In this document: positions 18,244 through 27,199 of the stretch, in pieces | Numbering within the stretch: the first letter of the stretch is position 1 | How the letters are laid out: each line of letters starts with the position of its first letter | NCBI GenBank assembly: GCA_964557955.1 | Contig: CAZLCS010000027.1 | Span: forward strand, 13,982 to 77,981 | Source of the DNA: JALOOX01 sp964557955 | Lineage (GTDB): Bacteria; Desulfobacterota; Syntrophobacteria; Syntrophobacterales; Syntrophobacteraceae | Direction: 5' to 3' | Length of the DNA: 64,000 bases | Notes under the pieces: model-generated | Seen by the model: the letters and a program-made list of their open reading frames with translations, nothing else | What the model was told of the DNA's origin: nothing | Databases searched by the model: none | Translations under genes and position numbers: made by a program

Positions 18244-19474
18244 GCCGAGCCCTGACGCGCTTGGCGAGCTTACCCTTGAGCAGCTCCGACGACTGCGGGC
18301 TCCACGCCCGCCGTCTCGGGGCCGGGGAGGCCTTGGTGAGTGTCCCCCGGAAAAAGACCTTGATCTGCTCACAGACGAAGTCGATCTCGTCGTCACCCAA
18401 CCCAACCCAGAGGGGCAGCCTCACCAGGCGATCGCTCACGTCCTCGGTCACGGCGAGCTCACCGCAGGTCCTTCCATGGGTCCGTCCCGCCACCGAATTG
18501 TGAAGTGGGACGAAATGAAACGCCGCATTGACACCTTTTTTCTTCAGATGGGTGATGAGATTATCCCTTGTGGTCGAATCGGAAACCAGGATGTAATAGA
18601 TGTGCGCATTGTGAACGCAGCCGTCCATCACCTTGGGGCGCTGCAGACGGCCTGCCGCCTCGACCTCGGCGAGCCTGGCGTGAAAGGCCTCCCAGATCTC
18701 GAGGCGCCTGCTCGTGATCTGGTCCGCCTCCTCCAGTTGCGCATAGAGAAAGCAGCTGATCAACTCGCCCGGGAGAAATGACGAGCCGACATCCACCCAG
18801 GTGTACTTGTCCACCTGCCCGCGCAAGAACTTGCTGCGGTTGGTACCTTTCTGCCGGATGATTTCCGCCCTTTCAATGAAATGCTCCGCATTGACAAGGA
18901 GCGCACCCCCCTCTCCCGAAACGATATTCTTGGTTTCATGGAAACTGAGGGTACCCAGATGGCCAATGGATCCCAACGGTCTTCCATGATACCCGCACAT
19001 GATTCCCTGGGCCGCATCCTCGATGACCCACAACCCCCGCCGGTCGGCAATTTCCATGATCCTGTCCATTTCACAGGCCACACCCGCATAGTGCACCGGG
19101 ACAATGGCGCGGGTCTTCTCGGTGATGGCCGCCTCGATCAGGTTCTCGTCCATATTCAGGGTATCGGGACGGATATCGACAAAGACCGGGACTCCCCCCC
19201 TCAGGACAAAGGCATTCGCTGTGGAGACAAAGGTGTAGGAGGGCATGATCACCTCATCGCCGGGCCGTATACCCACCAGGATGGCCGCCATCTCGAGCGC
19301 CGCCGTGCAGGAGTGCGTCATCAACGCCCTCCCGCAGCCGATGTGGTGCTCAAGCCACTGCTGGCATCTCTCCGTAAAGGGACCATCTCCACATAACCGG
19401 CCCTGATGAATGGCCTGGCTGATGTACCAAAGTTCTTTGTGGGTCTGGTATGGCCTGTTGAAGGGAATCATCAT
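18236..19474 (-). CDS. DegT/DnrJ/EryC1 aminotransferase, WecE-like
   Basis: About 412 residues of the sugar aminotransferase family. It carries the PLP-binding lysine Lys182 in LSFHETKNIVSGEGGA, the Asp of EDAAQ near 153, and MPSYTFVSTANAFVLRGGVPVFVDI. N-terminal IPFNRPY is characteristic of dTDP-4-amino-4,6-dideoxygalactose transaminase (WecE/RffA), which makes dTDP-Fuc4N precursors. The double ATG at 19474/19471 follows GGACAAAGGAT; a longer open frame upstream is probably not translated. The natural substrate could be another 4-keto sugar. The last residues end within the palindromic element. Confidence 0.87.
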   Translation of the reverse strand: MMIPFNRPYQTHKELWYISQAIHQGRLCGDGPFTERCQQWLEHHIGCGRALMTHSCTAALEMAAILVGIRPGDEVIMPSYTFVSTANAFVLRGGVPVFVDIRPDTLNMDENLIEAAITEKTRAIVPVHYAGVACEMDRIMEIADRRGLWVIEDAAQGIMCGYHGRPLGSIGHLGTLSFHETKNIVSGEGGALLVNAEHFIERAEIIRQKGTNRSKFLRGQVDKYTWVDVGSSFLPGELISCFLYAQLEEADQITSRRLEIWEAFHARLAEVEAAGRLQRPKVMDGCVHNAHIYYILVSDSTTRDNLITHLKKKGVNAAFHFVPLHNSVAGRTHGRTCGELAVTEDVSDRLVRLPLWVGLGDDEIDFVCEQIKVFFRGTLTKASPAPRRRAWSPQSSELLKGKLAKRVRARQG

Positions 19475-19672
19475 ATCCTTTGTCCTTTCCTGTGAGGACG
19501 GTTCGAAGATAGCAGTGGCGAAGCCACACAAGGAGTCGGCAAATCCACTCTTCGTGAGTGAGGATCACAAGGACTCCCAGAGAATCAAAGGCATAAACGT
19601 CGAAGACAGAATCAGGTCCAAACAGCCCAAAACCCCCATGCCGCTTGGTCGCCCATTTGTCCCCGGCGGAGC

Positions 19673-20845
19673 CTACAACGCTCCACTCAGGATTTGCTCG
19701 ACAGCCAACCGGTGCTCAAGAGCGAACTTTTCGCGGGTGTGGTTGCTCCGCGCAACCTCCCAGGCCCTCAGGGATCGTTCGCGCAGGTCCGGCACACTCA
19801 GGCTCGAAATGGACTCGACGGCGGCCTTGATTTCCGTCACCGAGGACTCCTTGAGCAGAACCCCGAAATCGTCCACATCCACCCCGCTTTCATAGCTGGC
19901 GATGGGAACCAGGCCGGCATGGAGACAATTCACCACCGAACCGGACTGTCCCTCCGAACAGGACGGATGAACCATTCCAACGCAGCGGCTCGCCATGGCC
20001 AGGAACTCGCTGCTGGCCACATCCACCCAGCCGACGTTGTGAATGTTGGGCGTCTCGAAGAGCTCCCGCCGGTAGGCTTGCACGAAGTCCGCCTCGTGAT
20101 CGATGCTCCCGCAAAGCGTCAAATGATATTCCGGCATCTCCGAAAACGCTTCGAGCAGCAAATCCAATCCCTTGTGGACGAGTCCCGTGCCCCCGAGCCA
20201 GAGATAATTCCTTCTGCACGCTTCCCAATCCTTGTCCACGGGCTGCGGATACACCGCCTGGGTCGAGATCGGAATACGGTGGATCGGCTTCTTTGCGAAA
20301 GCGTACGTCCCGGCAGTGAAATCGTTCCCCAGCATGGTGGCGCAATCGGCGCACTCGATTCCGCGCGCCGGCTGAAGCGGCCTCATGGGCGGCAGCGCCA
20401 CCCCCCTGCGCTCCCTCAGGGCTGCATGCCGACGGTATGCCGCGTGGTTGTGAAACAGCCAGTGGGCCCATACGATATGCAGAATCTTCACACAGCTCTT
20501 GTTCAGCAGGGGAGCTATTCTCTCCATGTTGGAATGGACGTCGATGAAGCACGCATAATCCTTCTGCGGAACGAACCGGTCATCGAGCCAGTAGATGACA
20601 TCCACACCGAAGCCGAGGTCGAGAAACGTCCGGGCGATCTGCACGCATTCCCAGGCGGCCGTATGAATCCTCATCTCCTGCTCGCCGCCCTTCATGAAAG
20701 GAGAGGTCCGATAGGACAGGAGCACGTCGCCCCTGGATGGCTGCTGTGGCTTCAGCGATATGGTGGTCCACATCCGCCAGTCGGGAATTCGCCTGATCTC
20801 AAAACCAAGCCTTCGCATGACGTCCGAAAAGAGTCTCCCGGTCAT
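19673..20845 (-). CDS. Glycosyltransferase, GT4-like
   Basis: About 390 residues. The C-terminal half has a GT-B donor domain with YLWLGGTGLVHKGLDLLLEAF, LTLCGSIDHE, and a region CSEGQSGSVVNCLHAGLVPIAS in place of the usual EGxP motif; the Glu is kept. The N-terminal half is less typical but includes FIDVHSNMERIAP. The ATG at 20845 has GGGAG close upstream; a TTG at 20866 is in frame. Substrate unknown. About 200 bp without a clear gene separate it from the aminotransferase start. Confidence 0.75.
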   Translation of the reverse strand: MTGRLFSDVMRRLGFEIRRIPDWRMWTTISLKPQQPSRGDVLLSYRTSPFMKGGEQEMRIHTAAWECVQIARTFLDLGFGVDVIYWLDDRFVPQKDYACFIDVHSNMERIAPLLNKSCVKILHIVWAHWLFHNHAAYRRHAALRERRGVALPPMRPLQPARGIECADCATMLGNDFTAGTYAFAKKPIHRIPISTQAVYPQPVDKDWEACRRNYLWLGGTGLVHKGLDLLLEAFSEMPEYHLTLCGSIDHEADFVQAYRRELFETPNIHNVGWVDVASSEFLAMASRCVGMVHPSCSEGQSGSVVNCLHAGLVPIASYESGVDVDDFGVLLKESSVTEIKAAVESISSLSVPDLRERSLRAWEVARSNHTREKFALEHRLAVEQILSGAL

Positions 20846-20962
20846 CTTCTCCCTTTTGCCAGCCAAGAAAGCAGCTCACAGCAGGCATGCAACAACATGC
20901 TCATCGCAAATTACGTGCAAACGATGGCTGCCTTCCGATTCAAGGCAGGCGCGACACAGCGA

Positions 20963-21877
20963 TCAGTGAGTGACCGGATGATCCAGGTTGGCACCAACCA
21001 GTTCTTCTTGGACCGGAATCCGATTGAAGATTCTTTTGAATTTGGTGATCAGTACGAACCTCAATGCGCGCAGCCATAAGAATTTTGCCACTGGAAATAC
21101 GTCATGATAGGGGTGGAATATCCTGGCGCCACGCCGCAGCAGTAGATTCTTGTAGATGGTATACTCGGAAATGGGAATCCCCACCGCACGCAATATCGAA
21201 TCCCACCGCATTGGCTCCACCCTGTCCCACCAGGGCGTGAAGGGGTGCTGCATACAAAGGGGTGTATCGAAGACCTGAGCATATATAGGAATCCGATATT
21301 CAAAAAACCCAAGCTCCCTGTTTTCAATTTGAGAATACTTCTCCATGAACTTTCTCGGAAGGCATGCCACCAAAAAGAGACAGCATAAAGGATCTTGCTT
21401 GAAGTTATATTTCAACTTGAGATATTGAAGAAATTCAAGATATCTCTCTCGACGTTCGGGCTGATCCTCGGCTACCCATCCCCATTGTTGTACTTCACTT
21501 ACTGGTCGAAGACCGGAAATCAATATTTCATCTTTTTTCAACATGGAGAAAATTTTATATATAGGCCCAATAACAAGCATATCCCATTGGACTACCACTA
21601 TAGTATCCCATGATAAAGACTTTCCACGGTATTTAAACCAATCTGCAAGCATCAAATCGCCATTCTGCCATTTCCACGAAGCGTCCCTCTGCTCCTCAAA
21701 TTCATAGAAGTCATCCAGATAGCGGCTCAGCGACGATGAATAAAGCTTTGAATCGGATGGATCACCCCCATAGAAACCGTATATCGGCACATCAGGATTA
21801 TACTTCCGCATCAATCTCAATCGATTTTCACAAATATGGATATCTTTGTAGAACCAAAACAATATGGCTAATCGCAT
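20963..21877 (-). CDS. Hypothetical polysaccharide-locus protein, possible glycosyltransferase
   Basis: About 304 residues that I do not recognise with certainty. It begins MRLAILFWFYKDIHICENRLRL, has VPIYGFYGGDP near 30-40, and TIVVVQWDMLVIGPI near 93-107. The pattern of an N-terminal alpha/beta core followed by a Trp-Asp in a hydrophobic strand resembles GT-A nucleotide-sugar transferases, with QWDM in place of a DxD motif. PFTPWWDRVEPMRWD later on may be an acceptor site. Its ATG overlaps the end of the Wzt gene by 10 bp and has GGAG with 8 nt spacing, so the two are co-translated. It is AT-rich. Confidence 0.6.
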   Translation of the reverse strand: MRLAILFWFYKDIHICENRLRLMRKYNPDVPIYGFYGGDPSDSKLYSSSLSRYLDDFYEFEEQRDASWKWQNGDLMLADWFKYRGKSLSWDTIVVVQWDMLVIGPIYKIFSMLKKDEILISGLRPVSEVQQWGWVAEDQPERRERYLEFLQYLKLKYNFKQDPLCCLFLVACLPRKFMEKYSQIENRELGFFEYRIPIYAQVFDTPLCMQHPFTPWWDRVEPMRWDSILRAVGIPISEYTIYKNLLLRRGARIFHPYHDVFPVAKFLWLRALRFVLITKFKRIFNRIPVQEELVGANLDHPVTH

Positions 21878-23214
21878 GTCTTACTCTCCTTCAGGTCCGC
21901 CGAACCGGCCCCTGGGATGCTGGGAAAGAAATCCGTGGACCAGCTGAGCAGCGGGCGCAACGCCCCGCCAAGGGATGCCTTCCAGTCGCCACGGGACGAA
22001 TCCCCATCAAAGCTGTCGATGACATGGAATCCCACCACGTCCGCCTCGTAGAACTGCATGATCACGGGATCCATCGTGACCAGACCCGCCCCGATGAAGA
22101 TCATCCCCTCTCGCAGGAAGTTCCCCGGGATGGTCGCCCTGCTCACGTAGCGGCCCGCCGGCCGCGGTCGCTTCCTCCATTCCGGCGCCGTGTCCAGGAT
22201 CGGGAAGAGAAACAGCCCCTCCTCGTTATAGACGTTGAAATGCGGCAGCAGGACCCTCCCGGCCTTGACGACCTCGTATTCCATCTCGAGGACCACGGGC
22301 TCCCGAATGTCGATAGCGTCGGCCCCATTGCCTTTCAGGGACTGGACCCTCACCGCCATCAGGCGGGCGAATTCCCCCCCGGGAGCCTCAGCGGGGTCAT
22401 TCCACCGGCGAGACGTCATGACAGCTGCGCCCGAACCGAGATACCTGCTCACCACCTGGTGCGCCGGTCCGTCCAGGGCTATGCGCCCCTTGTCGAGCAG
22501 AATCACCCGCTCACACAGGTTGGTGACGGCAGGCATGTTGTGGGACACGAAAAGAACGGTCCGCCCCTCCCTGCCCACGTCCTCCATCTTGCTGAGACAT
22601 TTCTTCTGGAACGCGGCGTCGCCGACGGCCAGCACCTCGTCCACGATCAGGATCTCGGGTTTGAGGTGGGCAGCCACCGCGAAGGCCAGTCGCAGATACA
22701 TCCCGCTGGAATAGTACTTGACCGGCGTATCGATGAACTTCTCGACCTCGGCGAAGGCAACGATCTCGTCGTAGCTCCTTTCAATCTCGCCCCGCCTCAT
22801 GCCCAGAATGGACCCGTTGAGATAGATGTTTTCACGGCCCGTCAGCTCCGGGTGAAACCCCGTGCCGACCTCGAGCAGCGAGCCCACCCTGCCGCGGATT
22901 TCGGCAAATCCCCGGGTTGGCTCTGTGATGCGCGAAAGAACCTTGAGCAGGGTGCTCTTCCCCGCCCCGTTCCGCCCGATGATGCCGATGACCTCCCCAC
23001 GCCGCACACTGAAGGAGACATCTTCGAGGGCCCAGATGGCCTCGTTGAGCTCGGCAGCCCCTCCCGCATGACCGCGGAGCAGCCTGCCCACCTTACGGAA
23101 CGGGGCAGTGAGCACGTCCGCCAGGGTGTCCCTCAGGGTCTTGTACTGCTCCTGCCTCCTGGCGATATAGAACCGCTTGCCGATCCCTTCCACATGTATC
23201 GCAATGTCGTTCAT
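21868..23214 (-). CDS. wzt: Wzt-like ABC transporter ATPase with C-terminal sugar-binding domain
   Basis: About 448 residues. Walker A is GRNGAGKST (near 79-87), the signature is YSSGMYLRLAF, and Walker B is ILIVDEVLAVGD; the H-loop is in VSHN. The order and spacing are those of polysaccharide exporters (Wzt/RfbE/TagH). Residues from about 265 onward form an added domain typical of Wzt proteins that recognise the finished glycan terminus. The ATG at 23214 (MNDIAIH) is preferred to an upstream start. The permease ends 11 bp upstream. Confidence 0.93.
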   Translation of the reverse strand: MNDIAIHVEGIGKRFYIARRQEQYKTLRDTLADVLTAPFRKVGRLLRGHAGGAAELNEAIWALEDVSFSVRRGEVIGIIGRNGAGKSTLLKVLSRITEPTRGFAEIRGRVGSLLEVGTGFHPELTGRENIYLNGSILGMRRGEIERSYDEIVAFAEVEKFIDTPVKYYSSGMYLRLAFAVAAHLKPEILIVDEVLAVGDAAFQKKCLSKMEDVGREGRTVLFVSHNMPAVTNLCERVILLDKGRIALDGPAHQVVSRYLGSGAAVMTSRRWNDPAEAPGGEFARLMAVRVQSLKGNGADAIDIREPVVLEMEYEVVKAGRVLLPHFNVYNEEGLFLFPILDTAPEWRKRPRPAGRYVSRATIPGNFLREGMIFIGAGLVTMDPVIMQFYEADVVGFHVIDSFDGDSSRGDWKASLGGALRPLLSWSTDFFPSIPGAGSADLKESKTCD

Positions 23215-23224
23215 GCAGCCACCC

Positions 23225-24181
23225 TTACACGACGTCCGCAAAAGTCTTTTCCAACCGTCTGAAATAGAACAAGCCACCCACCAGAATGGTGACCGCCACC
23301 ACCGTGGAGATCAGCACAGGCAGGCCTGGCGCCGTATCGGTCGAAAGCAGCGCCCAGCGAAACCCCTCGACCACCCCCACCATGGGATTGATGGCGTAAA
23401 CGGACTTCCACGGCTCCGTCAGCAGGCTGCTGGGATAGGCGATGGGAGTGGCAAAGAGCCAGAACTGGGTGATGAAGGGAATGGTATACTTGACATCCCG
23501 GAATTGCACATTCATGGCCGAAAGCCAGAGAGATACGCCCAGGGCGGTCACCAGGGCCAGCAGAAGCAGGAGAGGCAGCCACAGGGCGTTCCAGGTCGGC
23601 ATCACGCCATAATAGAGCATCATGCCCATGAGCGTCACAAAGGCAATGGAAAAATCGACGATGCCCGAAAGAACGTTGGCGATGGGGATCGCCAAACGCG
23701 GGAAGTAAACCTTCGTGATGAGGTTCGAACTGCCGACCAGGCTGTTGGATGCATTGCTCAGTCCATTGGCGAAAAAGGTCCAGGGGAGCAGGGCCGCGAA
23801 GCTGAAGAGCGGATACGGCACCCCGTCCGACGGAATCTTTGCGAGCCTTCCGAAGAAGAGGCTGAACACCACCATGGTGAAAAAGGGTTGAATGAAAGCC
23901 CAGGCCGCTCCCATCACGGTCTGTTTGTATCGAACCTTGATGTCCCGCCAGATGAGAAAGTAGAGCAGCTCCTTGTACTCCCACAACTCACCGAGCTTGA
24001 GCGATACCCATCCCCTTGAAGGCTCGATGCGGATCACCACCGGGTTGTCAGAATCGGGTACACTGTTCAATCTCAACACCGCCTCTCCATCCGTCGTTCT
24101 CCAATCCATCCTGCAGCGGTCCCAGCCGCCGCCCAATGCTGTTGACTTGAGCTCATCGGCCTCAGGTCTCCACGGTGCCAT
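23225..24181 (-). CDS. wzm: Wzm-like ABC polysaccharide permease
   Basis: About 318 residues. A cytoplasmic N-terminus of about 65 residues leads into LKLGELWEYKELLYFLIWRDIKVRYKQT, the amphipathic gate helix of ABC-2 polysaccharide permeases, then six membrane segments (for example TMVVFSLFFGRL, FANGLSNASNSLV, LPLLLLLALVTALGVSLWLSAMNVQFRDV). It pairs with Wzt to move lipid-linked glycan to the periplasm. The ATG at 24181 sits right at the edge of palindromic element C and lacks a good ribosome-binding site, so the true start could be an internal ATG such as MDWRTTD. Confidence 0.92.
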   Translation of the reverse strand: MAPWRPEADELKSTALGGGWDRCRMDWRTTDGEAVLRLNSVPDSDNPVVIRIEPSRGWVSLKLGELWEYKELLYFLIWRDIKVRYKQTVMGAAWAFIQPFFTMVVFSLFFGRLAKIPSDGVPYPLFSFAALLPWTFFANGLSNASNSLVGSSNLITKVYFPRLAIPIANVLSGIVDFSIAFVTLMGMMLYYGVMPTWNALWLPLLLLLALVTALGVSLWLSAMNVQFRDVKYTIPFITQFWLFATPIAYPSSLLTEPWKSVYAINPMVGVVEGFRWALLSTDTAPGLPVLISTVVAVTILVGGLFYFRRLEKTFADVV

Positions 24182-24185
24182 GGGC

Positions 24186-24445
24186 TAAGCACACCCATCC
24201 ACAGAAAAAGATGTCCATTTCGCCGCTCGTCATGCCGGCAATCTCTACCATGGAAATAGATTTCCATGCATGGGGGTGAGCGCCGCGGATGCTCATGGCC
24301 GTTAAGCCGGCATCCAGCTTTTTTGTGGATTCCGGCCAAAAGACTGCCGGAATGACGACTCGAGAGGTGGACACTCTATTGTGATGAGCTGTACTGAGCA
24401 AAGCTTGCCCATGCGAGACTTTTCGTCCACGGGCAAGCTCCGCCT
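24186..24445 (-). repeat. MITE-like palindromic element, copy C (long form)
   Basis: In reverse orientation this copy matches copy A over about 120 bp nearly base for base, from GTGTCCACCTCTCGAGTCG to ATGGACATC. It carries an additional 57-58 nt in the middle (about 24244-24301) that includes a hairpin with TGGAAAT and ATTTCCA arms. The outer GCTTGCCC/GGGCAAGC hairpin (about 24405-24437) is also present, at the same end as in copy A. The element fills the space between the decarboxylase stop and the wzm start, so it forms the wzm leader. Confidence 0.85.
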
Positions 24446-24486
24446 GGCCCGTGCCACCCCTTAAGTCAGCGACGTTGCCGCCAAAC

Positions 24487-25626
24487 TTACAGGAGAATCG
24501 TGGGAGGAATATCAAAACCGTTGAAAACCGATGCATAAGAGGTCGTGTACGCCCCGCTGGCCAGGATGACCAGAGTGTCCCCGACACCGGGCTCGGGCAG
24601 AACGACATCCCGATCCATGACGTCGAAGCTGTCGCAGGTCGGGCCTGCCACGACCCACGCCTTGGCCCGGCTCCCGTTCTCAACGACATAGGTGTACTTG
24701 ATGCCGCCAACGCTCTCCATCAGCCCGCCGAAAACTCCCACGTCAATGTAGAGCCAATTCTCGTCCCCCCTCCTGGCTTTTCCGATGACGCTCGTCAAGA
24801 AGAATCCCGCGTCCCCGACCACCGCTCTTCCCGGCTCGATGTAGATCTCGGTATCCAGGGGAAACTTATCCCTGATCAGCCGGTCGATCCGCTCCTCGAT
24901 GGTGGCCACATCCGCTACATGCTTCGTGTAGGGCACAGGATACCCACCCCCGATGTTGAGCATCCGGGGTTTCAGGCCTGCCTGCATCGCCATGTCCCAC
25001 AGCCTTCGCGCCTTGTCGATGGCGCTGTCCCAGTTGTAGATGTTCGTACACTGCGAACCCACGTGAAACGTGATCCCTGCCGGATCCAGGCCACACTTCC
25101 CGGCCAGCACCATCAGCTCGAAGGCGTCATCCAGCTCAACCCCGAACTTCTTGCTCAGCGGCCATTCACTGCCTTCATTGGGAACCGTCAGCCTGATGAA
25201 TACCTGGGAGCCCGGCGCATATTTTCCAAGTTTTCTGACCTCCTCCTCGGAATCAAACGCGAAGTGCCTCACCCCGTACGAGTGCAATTCCTCTATAAAA
25301 TTCACAGTTTTGACGGTGTTTCCCGTGATGATCCTCCGGGGCTCGACTCCCAGCTCCTTCAGCATATTCAATTCGCCTGCAGAGGCAATCTCAAAACCGA
25401 TTCCCAGCTCATCCAGGGCCTTGACCAGCTCCCTGTCCGGGTTCGCTTTTACGGCGTAGAACACCTTCGAATTCCGGATCCCCTTTCCAATCAGGGACGC
25501 CTTCTCCCTCACGATATCCATGTCCATGAGCAGCACGGGAGTCGGCCCCTGAAATTCCCGCTTGTAGGCCATGACCTTGTGCCACGTGGACTTTCTCGTA
25601 AATTCCGGTGTATGGTTGTCGCTCAT
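24487..25626 (-). CDS. Ornithine/lysine decarboxylase-like PLP enzyme (fold III)
   Basis: About 379 residues, typical of group IV basic amino acid decarboxylases. YAVKANPD carries the PLP lysine Lys60; HVGSQC (His188), GGGYP (226-230) and EPGR (264-267) bind the cofactor phosphate. GPTCDSFD near 329-336 places the catalytic Cys331 and Asp as in ornithine decarboxylase and not as in diaminopimelate decarboxylase. The ATG at 25626 has GGAGG with 7 nt spacing. An arginase 18 kb away in the same locus could supply ornithine. The product would be putrescine or a related diamine. Confidence 0.85.
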   Translation of the reverse strand: MSDNHTPEFTRKSTWHKVMAYKREFQGPTPVLLMDMDIVREKASLIGKGIRNSKVFYAVKANPDRELVKALDELGIGFEIASAGELNMLKELGVEPRRIITGNTVKTVNFIEELHSYGVRHFAFDSEEEVRKLGKYAPGSQVFIRLTVPNEGSEWPLSKKFGVELDDAFELMVLAGKCGLDPAGITFHVGSQCTNIYNWDSAIDKARRLWDMAMQAGLKPRMLNIGGGYPVPYTKHVADVATIEERIDRLIRDKFPLDTEIYIEPGRAVVGDAGFFLTSVIGKARRGDENWLYIDVGVFGGLMESVGGIKYTYVVENGSRAKAWVVAGPTCDSFDVMDRDVVLPEPGVGDTLVILASGAYTTSYASVFNGFDIPPTILL

Positions 25627-25702
25627 TTTTTGACCTCCACTGGGCTGCCTGCACCCTGTCATATAAGCAAAATGTACAAGTATCCGGCAAATTGCGGCTT
25701 GC

Positions 25703-27199
25703 TTACCGAATCAATTTTTTCAACTTTCGCTTCGCATAAGCCTTGACTCTCGACTGAATGCTCCCCTTATGGTTCTTGTGCGGATTAACAGGTGTATTCA
25801 ATACCTCCGGCCACAGTTTATCAATCAAAGCGTAATACAATGGATACTTGGGACCCAGGGTAAGCTCCGGATTCACCGAAAGCATGGTCATGATGACATC
25901 CCTGCAATTGAAGGGAGTAAAAATATCCTTCCAGGCAATGTCAAATTCCAGCTGGCACATGGCCAGCCAATTGCCGTCGTCCAGCTCCCATTCGAACAGG
26001 CTCATGACATTCAAATTGAAGAGGTCCCCGATCCCGGCACGCCACTGCTCGTAGCGCTCGAGAGCGTATTCCAGGTTATCCATGTCCTGAAGAGCGGCGA
26101 GACGCTTGACGGTGATGTCCTTGTTGCGGGGGAGGTTGTTATTGGCCCTGAAGGACGACCGGGCAACCTCCGAGGCGCTCCCCGTGACAGCAACCTTGCG
26201 CTGCCCGTAATACCGCAGTATCGCCTGCGCATCCGGTGCGTACACGTAGTGAGGGACCGCAACATTCTTCTTGAAGACCTCGATGAAATCATCGTCGACG
26301 AGCAGGCTGCTTCCGACCACATCGTGCTTCAGGCCCATCTTGCCGAGCAGTTCGGACGGAGTCCTTACGTCGCTGTGGTCATCGGGCATGGTAATCTGCC
26401 GAACGGTCATGAACGAAAGATCGTTGCGAATCTCCCTCGATGCGGCCAGGACCAGCCGGCTGTCGATGCCGGCGGTCAGGGACAGCGCCAGTTCAAAGCG
26501 GTTCGAAGCGCTTTGCATCAAACCTTTGAGCAGCCCCGAAGCCTTGTCCACCGCATCCCCAAGGGAAAGCTCGGGCAGGGGGCCTTCAGGCCAGTATCTC
26601 CTGCTGCATCCCGTGGCCAGATCCAGATAGTGGTTGGGAAGCAGGTGCTCGACTTCCCTATACGGAGTACTGCTGCCGGGCCACCGAAACTCAGTATTCA
26701 ACCGGAACTCGTGCGAGTTGATGAGCTCGACACCTTTCTCATCCATATCGAGATGCAATATCTCTGCAATCATTCTCGGCTGCGAGGCACACCACAGTTC
26801 CCCTGTGTGATCGGTCAAAGAATAGAATACCTGGCGGAGGCCTACAGCGTCAGTGTAAAGCCTGATATCTTTCCCATCGTTTACGATGAGTACCCACCGA
26901 CCACCATAGCTGTATGTATTCGCGATAAAATTATCCAAGGAAGAGAGCTTGCCAATCAGGCTGTCCACAATATCTTTATTGGAATAAAGTGGATTCCGTG
27001 GATCGAGAATAAATCCTACGGCAGTGATGGAACCCTTATGATTTGATTTATGATAGACATCCAAATCGGGGTGTGTCATCAAATTCAACGTAGAGCTTAT
27101 CTGAGTCCTCTTCCAGGATGGCAGTGAATCCACCCAGGAAGGTCCGAGCACGAACTGATTGTGATAGCGCAAATGATCGTACAACCCTTTTCCCATCAC
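25703..27199 (-). CDS. AsnB-like PP-loop ATP-dependent amide synthetase, no catalytic Cys
   Basis: About 498 residues. The ATP-pyrophosphatase loop reads LSLTAGIDSRLVLAA (about 252-266), a variant of SGGxDS seen in asparagine synthetase relatives. The N-terminal portion resembles a class II glutaminase domain (NTYSYGGRWVLI and YTDAVGLRQVFYS) but lacks the N-terminal nucleophilic cysteine, so it probably uses ammonia or an amine directly, like lasso-peptide cyclases and beta-lactam synthetases. A GTG at 27199 overlaps the stop of the preceding gene (TAGTG); an ATG follows at once. Substrate is unknown. Confidence 0.82.
   Translation of the reverse strand: MMGKGLYDHLRYHNQFVLGPSWVDSLPSWKRTQISSTLNLMTHPDLDVYHKSNHKGSITAVGFILDPRNPLYSNKDIVDSLIGKLSSLDNFIANTYSYGGRWVLIVNDGKDIRLYTDAVGLRQVFYSLTDHTGELWCASQPRMIAEILHLDMDEKGVELINSHEFRLNTEFRWPGSSTPYREVEHLLPNHYLDLATGCSRRYWPEGPLPELSLGDAVDKASGLLKGLMQSASNRFELALSLTAGIDSRLVLAASREIRNDLSFMTVRQITMPDDHSDVRTPSELLGKMGLKHDVVGSSLLVDDDFIEVFKKNVAVPHYVYAPDAQAILRYYGQRKVAVTGSASEVARSSFRANNNLPRNKDITVKRLAALQDMDNLEYALERYEQWRAGIGDLFNLNVMSLFEWELDDGNWLAMCQLEFDIAWKDIFTPFNCRDVIMTMLSVNPELTLGPKYPLYYALIDKLWPEVLNTPVNPHKNHKGSIQSRVKAYAKRKLKKLIR

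Noticed and set aside
21736..23262. A 508-codon plus-strand frame opposite wzt
   Set aside because: Antisense to a complete ABC ATPase; no motif of its own.
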